From an uncultured bacterium (GTDB lineage Bacteria > Actinomycetota > Actinomycetes > S36-B12): DNA of 5,236 nucleotides. The stretch's first letter is position 1. Each line of letters begins with the position of its first letter. Of the stretch, positions 1 through 5,203 are shown piece after piece. The translations under genes and the position numbers were made by a program. The notes below the pieces were generated by a model. That model searched no databases, was not told the origin of the DNA, and saw only the letters and a list, made by a program, of their open reading frames with translations. Location: positions 1-5,236 of the forward strand of contig CAJAKT010000007.1 in assembly GCA_903940375.1 (NCBI GenBank), given 5' to 3'.

Positions 1-338
1 CCGGGCGCGCGCCCCAGCCCAAGGTCGATCCGGCCTGGATGCAACGTGGCGAGCGTGCCGAACTGCTCGGCAATCACCAGCGGCGCATGGTTGGGCAGCA
101 TCACCCCACCGGACCCGAGGCGGATGGTCGTCGTGTGCGCCGCGACGTGCGCGATGAGCACGGCAGTCGCGGATGACGCGATCGAGCTCATGTTGTGATG
201 CTCGGCGTACCAGACACGCGAGTAGCCCAGAGCCTCCGCGCGCTGCGCCATGCGCACGGAGCCGGCAAGGCTGTCGGCCACGGTCTCGTCACGGCCGACG
301 ATGGCAAGGTCGAGCACGGACAACGGGAAGGTGGGCAC
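1..338 (-). CDS. LLM class flavin-dependent oxidoreductase (bacterial luciferase-like), N-terminal part, cut by the window edge
   Basis: This is the first 112 codons of a luciferase-like flavin monooxygenase, a cytoplasmic TIM-barrel enzyme that uses reduced FMN and oxygen on an unidentified substrate. Visible family landmarks are SVLD at residues 7-10 (first beta strand), WYAEHHN at 43-49, GSGGVMLPNH at 75-84 and RIDLGLGRAP at 103-112. This order matches the MsnO8/'oxido_grp_1' subgroup, whose members are about 330-340 aa, so roughly one third is seen. The start is a GTG. An in-frame TAA lies four codons upstream with no start codon between, so no longer form is possible; a TTG at codon 6 is the only close alternative. 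No Shine-Dalgarno sequence precedes it. The MFS transporter gene lies upstream on the same strand, 179 bases away. The subgroup is recognised with confidence, but the substrate cannot be inferred. Confidence 0.92.
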   Translation of the reverse strand, partial: MPTFPLSVLDLAIVGRDETVADSLAGSVRMAQRAEALGYSRVWYAEHHNMSSIASSATAVLIAHVAAHTTTIRLGSGGVMLPNHAPLVIAEQFGTLATLHPGRIDLGLGRAP

Positions 339-344
339 AGCCGA

Positions 345-350
345 AGATTA
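345..350 (-). promoter_or_regulatory. Candidate -10 element (TAATCT) for a leaderless transcript of the flavin oxidoreductase
   Basis: On the minus strand TAATCT fits the actinobacterial TANNNT -10 consensus and ends 6 bases before the GTG start. Transcription would then begin at or next to the first base of the start codon. No Shine-Dalgarno sequence is present, which agrees with leaderless translation. No convincing -35 hexamer is seen at 16-18 bases. This is inferred from spacing and consensus only. Confidence 0.4.
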
Positions 351-469
351 CGCGGTCCAATAGATGGGATTTACACGCTCGGCTCGGCGTCGCAGCACCT
401 CTGCGGAGTCGGTCGCCGGGTGTGATGCTTCACGACTTGGTTGACCCGTGTCTCACGTCTTCGTTAACC

Positions 470-485
470 CTTGGGGATGCCCAAG
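470..485 (-). terminator. Short perfect stem-loop downstream of the MFS gene, possible weak terminator
   Basis: CTTGGG (470-475) and CCCAAG (480-485) form a perfect 6-bp stem around a 4-base loop. It lies 33-48 bases beyond the stop codon of the transporter. No run of U residues follows on the minus strand, so it is not a classical intrinsic terminator. High-GC actinobacteria often use hairpins without U-tracts, so the role stays possible. The rest of the gap between the two genes (339-517) holds nothing else that I recognise. Confidence 0.25.
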
Positions 486-517
486 AACAGGGTCATCGTC
501 GAGGCGTCAAGCCCTGA

Positions 518-2062
518 CTAGGCGTCGGCTGTCTCATGCGATCGGGCAGGTCGGCGGCGGTAACCCACGAACACGATCGTGGATAGCAGGGCGACGGCCG
601 CTCCCAGCGCGCCGTTCACGTGGAGCCCGTCAGCCATCGCCGACTTCTCGAGGTCGCTGATCGACGCCGTCTCCGTGACCGGGTAGCTGTACGTCGAGAT
701 GTAGTCAGGGTTCTGTGTCGCCATCTGGAGGTCCTCAATCGCCTGAGAGATCTGCTCGGTCGACAGGCCGGCGCCTTCGAGGTTGCGGGTCATGGATGCC
801 TCGACCGTGCCGAAGACGATCGAACTCATGAGGATGAAACCGAGTGCGACCCCGATCGACGAAGCGGAACTGCGGAAGGCAGCAGTGTTGCCCGACTCGC
901 TCTTCGGAGCAGTACCCATGACGGCATTGGTCAGGACGACCGCGGTACCCATAGAGGCAAGGCTGAAGACGGCGATGCTGGCCACAGGTACCCACAAGGG
1001 GGAGTCGTACTGCACGAGCAGCAGCGTGAGCATGCTCGCCGAGAGCGCCAGCAGCATGATCGTGCCTGCCTGATGTACCCCGTATCGGCGCATCAGCCCT
1101 CCGCCGACGACCTTCGCGCCAACCAGCCCGAGCAGCTGCGCCGGAATCATCGCCATGGCCGTCTGGAGAACACTGAGCCCGAAAATGTACTGGAACGCGA
1201 GCGTCATGTAGTACCACGTGTTCGCGAAGGGGATGAGCAGCACGACGATCAGCAGCAGCGCCGTTGCGCCGTTCTGCAGCGGCTTGATCGATAGTGACGG
1301 TGACGACATGCGTCGGTACACCACCACGAGAACAACGGCCGAGACGACGCCACCTGCAAAGGTCATCATGGTGCGCGCCGAGAGCCCGCCGTCCGAGAAG
1401 TGGCTGAGGAACTGCACGGCAGCCACCACCGTCAGGCCGGCAAGAATCGGCGTCCACAGTTCGCCCGTCTCGCCAGTGCCCTTCGAGGCGGGGAGCAAGG
1501 TCATGATCGCGACGAGGCAGACGATCCCGGCGGCCACCCAGATGAGCGGCACCAGTCGCCAACTGTGATCGCGGATGATGGCCCCGGTGACCACCGGCAG
1601 GAACAAGTAGACGATCGGGCCGACCATTCCGAAGGTCGCGAATGCCGAGGCCCGCTCCCCCTCGCCTTCGATCCGCGAGCCCAGCAGCCCCAGTGCGGTG
1701 ATCGACATCACCGTGGCACCGATGCCCTCGAGCAGCAGGCCGACCGAGAGCAGCATCTCGCCGTTTGCGACGGCGATCGCGAGGCTGCCCACAACGAAGA
1801 ACGCCACCGCGATCCTGAGGATCTTGCGCTGGCCCAGCCGGTCACCGAGGAGCCCGGCGACGAACACCACGAGAATGGCGGCGATGCTGGGGATCGCCAG
1901 CGCCGTGCTCACCTGGTCGTTGGTGAGGTTCAGATCGGCCAGCATCGGCGTCAGAATGTAGTTGAAGCTCGCGGTGACGCTCATGCTCACGCCCGCCACC
2001 ACGCACACGCCCAGAACCAGTCGACGCCCGTCGGTTGTTGGCCGCAAGGCTAGGGACGTCAC
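518..2062 (-). CDS. MFS drug-efflux-type transporter, DHA2 (14-helix) family
   Basis: This is a 514-aa integral membrane protein, expected to export drugs or other small molecules by proton antiport. About 14 hydrophobic segments can be counted (roughly 15-35, 52-75, 82-99, 104-126, 138-162, 168-190, 203-222, 232-249, 267-288, 299-318, 333-350, 356-380, 400-420, 486-500). MFS motif A appears as GLLGDRLGQRK at 70-80, between helices 2 and 3. EGIGATVM at 112-119 sits where DHA2 proteins carry their QGxGaA-like motif. NTAAFRSSASSIGVALG at 392-408 matches the conserved stretch before helix 13. A hydrophilic segment of about 60 residues between the last two helices is expected outside the cell, and the Arg-rich C-terminus inside. 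The start is GTG at 2062 with no Shine-Dalgarno sequence, and the stop is TAG. Length and helix count are normal for DHA2. No adjacent regulator hints at the substrate. Confidence 0.95.
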   Translation of the reverse strand: MTSLALRPTTDGRRLVLGVCVVAGVSMSVTASFNYILTPMLADLNLTNDQVSTALAIPSIAAILVVFVAGLLGDRLGQRKILRIAVAFFVVGSLAIAVANGEMLLSVGLLLEGIGATVMSITALGLLGSRIEGEGERASAFATFGMVGPIVYLFLPVVTGAIIRDHSWRLVPLIWVAAGIVCLVAIMTLLPASKGTGETGELWTPILAGLTVVAAVQFLSHFSDGGLSARTMMTFAGGVVSAVVLVVVYRRMSSPSLSIKPLQNGATALLLIVVLLIPFANTWYYMTLAFQYIFGLSVLQTAMAMIPAQLLGLVGAKVVGGGLMRRYGVHQAGTIMLLALSASMLTLLLVQYDSPLWVPVASIAVFSLASMGTAVVLTNAVMGTAPKSESGNTAAFRSSASSIGVALGFILMSSIVFGTVEASMTRNLEGAGLSTEQISQAIEDLQMATQNPDYISTYSYPVTETASISDLEKSAMADGLHVNGALGAAVALLSTIVFVGYRRRPARSHETADA

Positions 2063-2069
2063 TCTGCGG

Positions 2070-2075
2070 AGCGTA
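2070..2075 (-). promoter_or_regulatory. Candidate -10 element (TACGCT) for a leaderless transcript of the MFS gene
   Basis: On the minus strand TACGCT matches TANNNT and ends 7 bases before the GTG start at 2062. There is no Shine-Dalgarno sequence and no clear -35 box. It lies in the 57-base gap between the upstream Ig-like fragment and the transporter, so the transporter could have its own promoter. TANNNT is a loose motif and could occur by chance. The placement repeats that seen at the other two minus-strand starts. Confidence 0.33.
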
Positions 2076-2119
2076 TAGGTCGGGCCCCGGGCACCGGATG
2101 ACAGCCGTCGAGGGGCCTG

Positions 2120-2419
2120 CTACGGCCCGAAGCGGACCGTCGTGCCGAGGCTCGTTGTGCCGCCGAATCCGTTCACTCCCGTGAGCACGTAGCGGTAGCA
2201 CCCCGAACCCACGCCGCTCTTCGCGATCGGAGCAGGACCAGTGATGGTGGTGGCCGAGCCGGGTGCGAACGCATCGCAGACCCCGGCAGTGACCGTGCTC
2301 TGCGTGCGCACCAGCGTGCTGCTCGCCAGACCCGACTGCGCATCGGAGAAGTTCGTGAGTGCCGAGATCGCGAAGGGGATCGTCGGGCAGCACGAATCGG
2401 CACTGGGCACGGCGGTCAC
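2120..2419 (-). CDS. Short frame encoding one Ig-like surface-protein module; probable 3' remnant of a large secreted protein
   Basis: This is a 99-codon frame from a GTG to TAG, with strongly G/C-biased third positions throughout. Around residues 25-38 (SDAQSGLASSTLVR), 42-48 (TVTAGVC) and 73-95 (GCYRYVLTG, then TTSLGTTV) it resembles the repeated Ig-like modules of large actinobacterial cell-surface proteins. Those usually read SGLxSxTLxR, then a Cys, then CYRYxLTGTDNVGN. C48 and C74 could form the module's disulfide; C10 and C11 are extra. It has no signal peptide, although such modules work outside the cell, and only one module is present. That points to the surviving 3' end of a larger gene whose 5' part was lost. 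Against this, its GTG overlaps the TGA of the upstream ATPase gene as GTGA, an arrangement typical of translationally coupled genes. The module match is from memory of the family and is moderately sure; the existence of a functional protein is unsure. Confidence 0.5.
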   Translation of the reverse strand: MTAVPSADSCCPTIPFAISALTNFSDAQSGLASSTLVRTQSTVTAGVCDAFAPGSATTITGPAPIAKSGVGSGCYRYVLTGVNGFGGTTSLGTTVRFGP

Positions 2420-3636
2420 TCGACGCGTGAACGGCGGGGTCGGCGCGGGGGGACCACGAGTTCGGGCATTGCGCGCAGCATGAATTGCTCGAAGTGCGGG
2501 ACGGTGAACCCTGCGTATCCGTGTTCGGGCGTATACAGCAGGCCCATGGCGATGAGTTCCGCGCGGGTGGGGCCGACCTGCGGCGAGGTGCGTCCGAGGA
2601 CCTCGGCGACGTCGGATGCTTTCTGAGGGGCGCTGCCCAGACTTGCCATGGCTCGCAGGTAGGCGCGCTGCATCTCGGTGGTGCGGTCCAGCCGGACTCG
2701 GAAGAAGGACGAGTCGAGCTTGGATTGGTAGACGTCCTCGGCGTCGAGCATGTCTTGCCGCGTGATTCGATCCCCCGTGGCCAGCGGCCACACCGCGTAG
2801 CCCAGTTCCTGGATGAAGTAGGGGTAGCCGCCGGTGATGCTCAGGGCAAGGTCGAGCGCTGCGGGCTCGAATACGGCGCCCTCCGCCTCCGCGGGTCCGG
2901 CGAAGGCTTTGGCTGCATCCTCTGCACTCAGGTAGCCGATGGCCGGGAACTTGAACAGGCGCTCCGCGTAGGACTTGGCGTCGCCGGCCAGTTCGGCGAT
3001 CTGAGGCAGCCCCGCCCCGACCATCGTGATGGGAAGCTTGCGCTGGACGACGCGGTGAAGTCCGCCGATGAGCGCCTCCAGTTGGCCCTGCCCCAGGAAC
3101 TGCACCTCATCTAGGAGCAGCACCACGCCACGGCCGATACTCGATGCGGCCTCTCCCAGCGCGATGAAGACGTCACTGAGATCCAGGGAGAGGTCACCGT
3201 GGTCGCCGAACCCCTCCGCAGCAGCCACGTCAATGCCCGCAACGACTGTCCCGCTCGGATCGACGCCGATGCTGAATGACTTCAGGACGGCAGCCGCCTG
3301 CCGGAATGTGTCCCCCCAGCGAGCGCGCGGCGATAGTTCGAAGAGGGCAGTCCGCAGTCTCGCGGCGAACTCGCGGCGGAACTGAGGATCGTCGTGCTTG
3401 CTCACCTCGATCTCCACCACGACCCACCCGGCGGCCAGCGCTTTCGACCGGAACTGGCCGAGCAGGACGGTCTTTCCGACGCCACGCAGGCCCGTAATGA
3501 TCATCGACTGCTCAGTCCTGCCACTGGCCAGTCTCCGCAAGAGAAGGTCAAAGGACGCAAGCTGATCATCGCGCCCGACGATCACCTCAGGCTCTGCCCC
3601 AGCGTTCGGCGTGTAGGGGTTGCGCACCGGATCCAT
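2416..3636 (-). CDS. AAA-type ATP-binding protein (ORC1/AAA_16-like P-loop ATPase)
   Basis: This is a 406-aa cytoplasmic ATPase of a type common in actinobacteria, with no settled function. It opens with the family's typical NPYTPNAG (6-13) and GRDDQL (21-26) before the P-loop. Walker A is GLRGVGKT at 49-56, with catalytic-site K55 and T56. Walker B is VVLLLDEV at 171-178, with D176 and E177. A sensor-1-like strand TMVGAGLP lies at 204-211, and a lid-domain segment GYPYFIQELG at 270-279. Residues about 320-385 look like a winged-helix region (QRAYLRAM, SDVAEVLG, ELIAMGLLYTPEHGY, then FTVPHFEQFMLRAMP). The last 15 residues are Pro/Arg-rich and may be an added tail, because the family usually ends near the FxxFMxR motif. 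ATG at 3636 is supported by the conserved N-terminus. No membrane segment, nuclease or helicase domain is fused to it. It is transcribed divergently from the DUF4190 gene, and its stop overlaps the start of the short Ig-like frame by 4 bases. Confidence 0.93.
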   Translation of the reverse strand: MDPVRNPYTPNAGAEPEVIVGRDDQLASFDLLLRRLASGRTEQSMIITGLRGVGKTVLLGQFRSKALAAGWVVVEIEVSKHDDPQFRREFAARLRTALFELSPRARWGDTFRQAAAVLKSFSIGVDPSGTVVAGIDVAAAEGFGDHGDLSLDLSDVFIALGEAASSIGRGVVLLLDEVQFLGQGQLEALIGGLHRVVQRKLPITMVGAGLPQIAELAGDAKSYAERLFKFPAIGYLSAEDAAKAFAGPAEAEGAVFEPAALDLALSITGGYPYFIQELGYAVWPLATGDRITRQDMLDAEDVYQSKLDSSFFRVRLDRTTEMQRAYLRAMASLGSAPQKASDVAEVLGRTSPQVGPTRAELIAMGLLYTPEHGYAGFTVPHFEQFMLRAMPELVVPPRRPRRSRVE

Positions 3637-3642
3637 TCCCGC

Positions 3643-3648
3643 ATTTTA
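3643..3648 (-). promoter_or_regulatory. Candidate -10 element (TAAAAT) for a leaderless transcript of the ATPase gene
   Basis: On the minus strand TAAAAT is five of six to TATAAT and fits TANNNT. It ends 6 bases before the ATG at 3636, which would put the transcript start at or beside the start codon. No Shine-Dalgarno sequence lies at a proper distance. It sits at the edge of an AT-rich stretch (about 3640-3705) that stands out from the GC-rich surroundings, as expected for a promoter region. A good -35 hexamer at 17 bases is not seen. Confidence 0.5.
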
Positions 3649-3661
3649 CTGTCTTTACCCT

Positions 3662-3684
3662 ACTTTCGCTAAAAGCAATAAAGT
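3662..3684. promoter_or_regulatory. Imperfect inverted repeat in the AT-rich divergent intergenic region, possible operator
   Basis: ACTTT (3662-3666) and AAAGT (3680-3684) are inverted arms, with an inner GCT/AGC pair offset by two bases. This lies 14 bases upstream of the ATPase -10 candidate, in the region shared with the divergent membrane-protein gene, so a bound regulator could affect both. The symmetry is imperfect, and AT-rich DNA gives such matches easily. On the plus strand TAAAGT (3679-3684), with TTTACC 19 bases before it, could serve as a weak promoter for the rightward gene. Confidence 0.2.
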
Positions 3685-3809
3685 TTACAAAAAGACCTAA
3701 ACCTGGCGTCGTGCGGCTCGGATTCACGCACTGGGCCTATAGATGCCTCACCGATAATGGGCGACCCGTCAAAGCATCAGAACCGGAGCAGAGATGCCGG
3801 CTCGCCTCA

Positions 3810-3857
3810 CCCGCGCCAGGGACTGCTTCATCAGGGTTGCGCCCCTTGGCGCGTGGG
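3810..3857 (+). promoter_or_regulatory. GC-rich leader with alternative stem-loops ahead of the DUF4190 gene
   Basis: GCGCC (3839-3843) and GGCGC (3848-3852) form a perfect 5-bp stem with a 4-base loop. The same right arm, extended to 3857, can instead pair with CCCGCGCC at 3810-3817, with one bulged T. CCCCT at 3842-3846 is also complementary to AGGGG of the ribosome binding site (3880-3884). The leader could therefore switch between structures that expose or mask the ribosome site. This is read by eye only and could be incidental in GC-rich DNA. Confidence 0.22.
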
Positions 3858-3878
3858 ACGATGCGGGTTCGGCTGCAC

Positions 3879-3887
3879 GAGGGGGAG
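3879..3887 (+). promoter_or_regulatory. Strong Shine-Dalgarno sequence deciding the start at 3891
   Basis: GAGGGGGAG ends 3 bases before ATG at 3891, with its core AGGGGGA about 4 bases upstream. It is the only good ribosome site near the gene. It argues against the longer in-frame start at 3711, which lacks any such site. Confidence 0.75.
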
Positions 3888-3890
3888 CGG

Positions 3891-4739
3891 ATGCCTGAGT
3901 ACAAGGTGGGCGATGTCGTGAACGGACATCGCTTCAACGGACACGAGTGGGTTCCGATCAGTCCGGACGAGACGACCGCGTCCTCATCAAATCCACCGCC
4001 CCCACCTCCGCCATCGGCGTCAGTGGGCACGAGTGCGCCCGCACCTCAGGGGATCGTCGCGGGCACACCAGGAACCGGCCAGTACACCGGGCTCACATGG
4101 GATGGGAAGCGCTGGGTAGGCCAGACCACGGTTCAGGGCACCCAGAACGGGAAGGGAACCGCCAGCCTCGTCATCGGAATCATCGCGATCCTCCTGTGCG
4201 GCGGCGGCGTCATCCTTCCCATCCTGGCCATCACCTTCGGCTGGACTGGGATGAAGCGGGCCAAGACAGGTCTCGCGACCAACGGTGGAGTCGCGAAAGC
4301 TGGATTCATCCTCGGAATCATCGCGGCGGCCATCTCAGCAGTCCTCGGCGTGTTTGTCCTCATCGGCACGTTGACGCAGCCAACCACCACGACCGGGCAA
4401 ACCAGCAGTTTCGATTCACAGACCGCGGACACGAGTTGGATTCCCACGGGATACACCCAGTGGGATGACAACGTCGCGTGGAAGTGGGCCGATAACTCGA
4501 CCTTCGAGTGCGCGTCCTACGACGATGCCTGCAACGCCGTCGATCTCGTGTCGCACTACGGGTGTCCGAATGGCATCTTCGTGGAACTCGCTGCCATCGA
4601 TGACTCCGGAGTTGTCCGGGACAAGGGAAACGAGATCACCGCCGCCGTCCCGGTGGGAGTCCAGGCCCGCGCAGTCGTGGGATTGCCTGGGGAGTTCAGC
4701 CAGAGTCAAGTCAGTCAGATCTCATGTATGGGCTCCTAA
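3891..4739 (+). CDS. DUF4190-type membrane protein with proline-rich N-terminus and cysteine-containing C-terminal domain
   Basis: This is a 282-aa protein of unknown function, expected in the cytoplasmic membrane. Residues 1-85 are hydrophilic and cytoplasmic, with two short W-containing motifs (FNGHEWVPI at 15-23, TWDGKRWVG at 69-77) that resemble the xxDGxxW motif of DUF2510-like proteins. A run of seven prolines (35-41) lies between them. Residues about 91-160 form a DUF4190-like unit with two membrane helices (about 91-117 and 137-160) joined by a short basic, Gly-containing loop (MKRAKTGLATNGGVAKAG at 121-138). A Thr/Ser-rich linker (162-183) leads to a C-terminal domain placed outside the cell if the two-helix topology holds. 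That domain has Cys at 207, 214, 225 and 279, enough for two disulfides, and includes a YGCPNGIFVELAAIDDSG stretch at 223-240. Similar Cys-containing tails are known on actinobacterial membrane proteins, often as CPNGxYVE. The start at 3891 is chosen because of the strong Shine-Dalgarno sequence; the 60-residue extension upstream does not look like protein. Stop is TAA. Confidence 0.87.
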   Translation: MPEYKVGDVVNGHRFNGHEWVPISPDETTASSSNPPPPPPPSASVGTSAPAPQGIVAGTPGTGQYTGLTWDGKRWVGQTTVQGTQNGKGTASLVIGIIAILLCGGGVILPILAITFGWTGMKRAKTGLATNGGVAKAGFILGIIAAAISAVLGVFVLIGTLTQPTTTTGQTSSFDSQTADTSWIPTGYTQWDDNVAWKWADNSTFECASYDDACNAVDLVSHYGCPNGIFVELAAIDDSGVVRDKGNEITAAVPVGVQARAVVGLPGEFSQSQVSQISCMGS

Positions 4740-4790
4740 CCTGACAGCGTTGGGATAAGCAATCGAGCTGACGTCCGCTCACAGCGCCTA

Positions 4791-4815
4791 AGGTCAGCCG
4801 CGTCACCCCTGACCT
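4791..4815 (+). terminator. 7-bp perfect stem-loop downstream of the DUF4190 gene
   Basis: AGGTCAG (4791-4797) and CTGACCT (4809-4815) are exact reverse complements around an 11-base loop, starting 52 bases beyond the TAA stop at 4739. No T-run follows. It could help end or protect the transcript, but the distance and the missing U-tract keep confidence low. Confidence 0.3.
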
Positions 4816-4842
4816 GGTCCAGCGCCCGGACAGGACGACGTG

Positions 4843-4875
4843 GCGCATCGGCTCCGGCCGCCGGGCCGATGACGC
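4843..4875. terminator. Strong 14-bp hairpin, possible bidirectional terminator or structured RNA element
   Basis: The left arm 4843-4857 and right arm 4861-4875 pair over 14 bp (3 + 7 + 4), broken only by single-base bulges at A4872 and T4853, with a 3-base loop (CCG). Nearly all pairs are G-C. Direct repeats GACGACGT at 4834-4841 and 4880-4887 flank it almost symmetrically. It lies between the rightward membrane-protein gene and the leftward tRNA gene, a natural place for a terminator serving both. Neither strand has a following U-tract, so this would be a hairpin-only terminator. A small mobile or repeated element is the alternative. Confidence 0.4.
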
Positions 4876-4923
4876 AGAAGACGACGTCACCGCATCTCCG
4901 ATGGCTGGCGTGCTTTGCGCTGC

Positions 4924-4963
4924 CCGCATCCGGGCCCGGGATTGGCTGATCCATCAGATGCGG
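4924..4963. repeat. Inverted repeat CCGCATC / GATGCGG with an inner palindrome
   Basis: CCGCATC (4924-4930) and GATGCGG (4957-4963) are exact 7-base reverse complements separated by 26 bases. The palindrome CCGGGCCCGG (4930-4939) sits at the inner edge of the left arm. Together with the hairpin at 4843-4875 it makes this gene-free stretch unusually rich in potential secondary structure. GC-rich DNA produces such pairs by chance at a fair rate. Confidence 0.25.
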
Positions 4964-5203
4964 CTCGAGGCCGCCGGATCCGACTGTGATCGCGTGCGGT
5001 GCCATCAGAGCGATCGTGAGACACACGCTTCTTCAGATGGGCAGCGTGCGCGCCGCGAGAACTGCCTCGTTCCAGACCAATGTCCGTCCTCTGGACCTAC
5101 GGATGCCATGTATGCCAGATGTCATGGGGCTAGCCCGGATCTTGACGCGTTGGACACGACGGCATACCGGCGAAAGTCATTGCGTCACAACACTTTTCCG
5201 ATG

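Larger units (their letters stand above)
4740..5203. other. Gene-free stretch of 464 bases with several inverted repeats
   Basis: No frame on either strand here gives a recognisable protein or a start with a good ribosome site. The minus-strand frames of 72 and 96 codons near its left end have no family resemblance. The plus frame open from 4772 to the window end runs antisense through the tRNA. What the stretch does hold is a set of perfect or near-perfect inverted repeats (4791-4815, 4843-4875, 4924-4963) and the 10-bp palindromes at 4930-4939 and 5127-5136. It lies between a plus-strand gene and a minus-strand tRNA, so transcription converges on it. Confidence 0.6.

Noticed and set aside
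620..1294. Long plus-strand frame (224 codons) opposite the MFS gene, and a similar one at 1400-2053
   Set aside because: Both run antisense to a well-supported membrane protein. Their products are rich in Arg, His, Asp and Gln in the manner of GC-rich antisense frames, with no recognisable domain.
2420..2791. Upstream extension of the Ig-like frame into the ATPase gene (continuous open frame to 2791)
   Set aside because: This part is opposite in constraint to the ATPase frame on the same strand. It gives an Arg/His/Pro-rich sequence without family resemblance, so it is read as a shadow of the ATPase.
2485..3114. Plus-strand frame of 209 codons opposite the ATPase gene
   Set aside because: It is antisense to clear Walker A/B coding sequence and has no homology that I recognise.
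3711..3890. 60-residue N-terminal extension of the DUF4190 protein from a GTG at 3711
   Set aside because: It has no ribosome site, its composition is unlike protein, and a strong Shine-Dalgarno sequence precedes ATG at 3891, where the protein-like sequence begins.
4736..5026. Minus-strand frames of 96 and 72 codons between the DUF4190 gene and the tRNA
   Set aside because: There is no recognisable family and no ribosome site. They overlap the strong hairpin and the 3' end of the DUF4190 gene.
5142..5170. Plus-strand TTGACG-17-TACCGG promoter candidate
   Set aside because: The -35 box is good, but the -10 lacks the essential final T, and the transcript would only run antisense into the tRNA.
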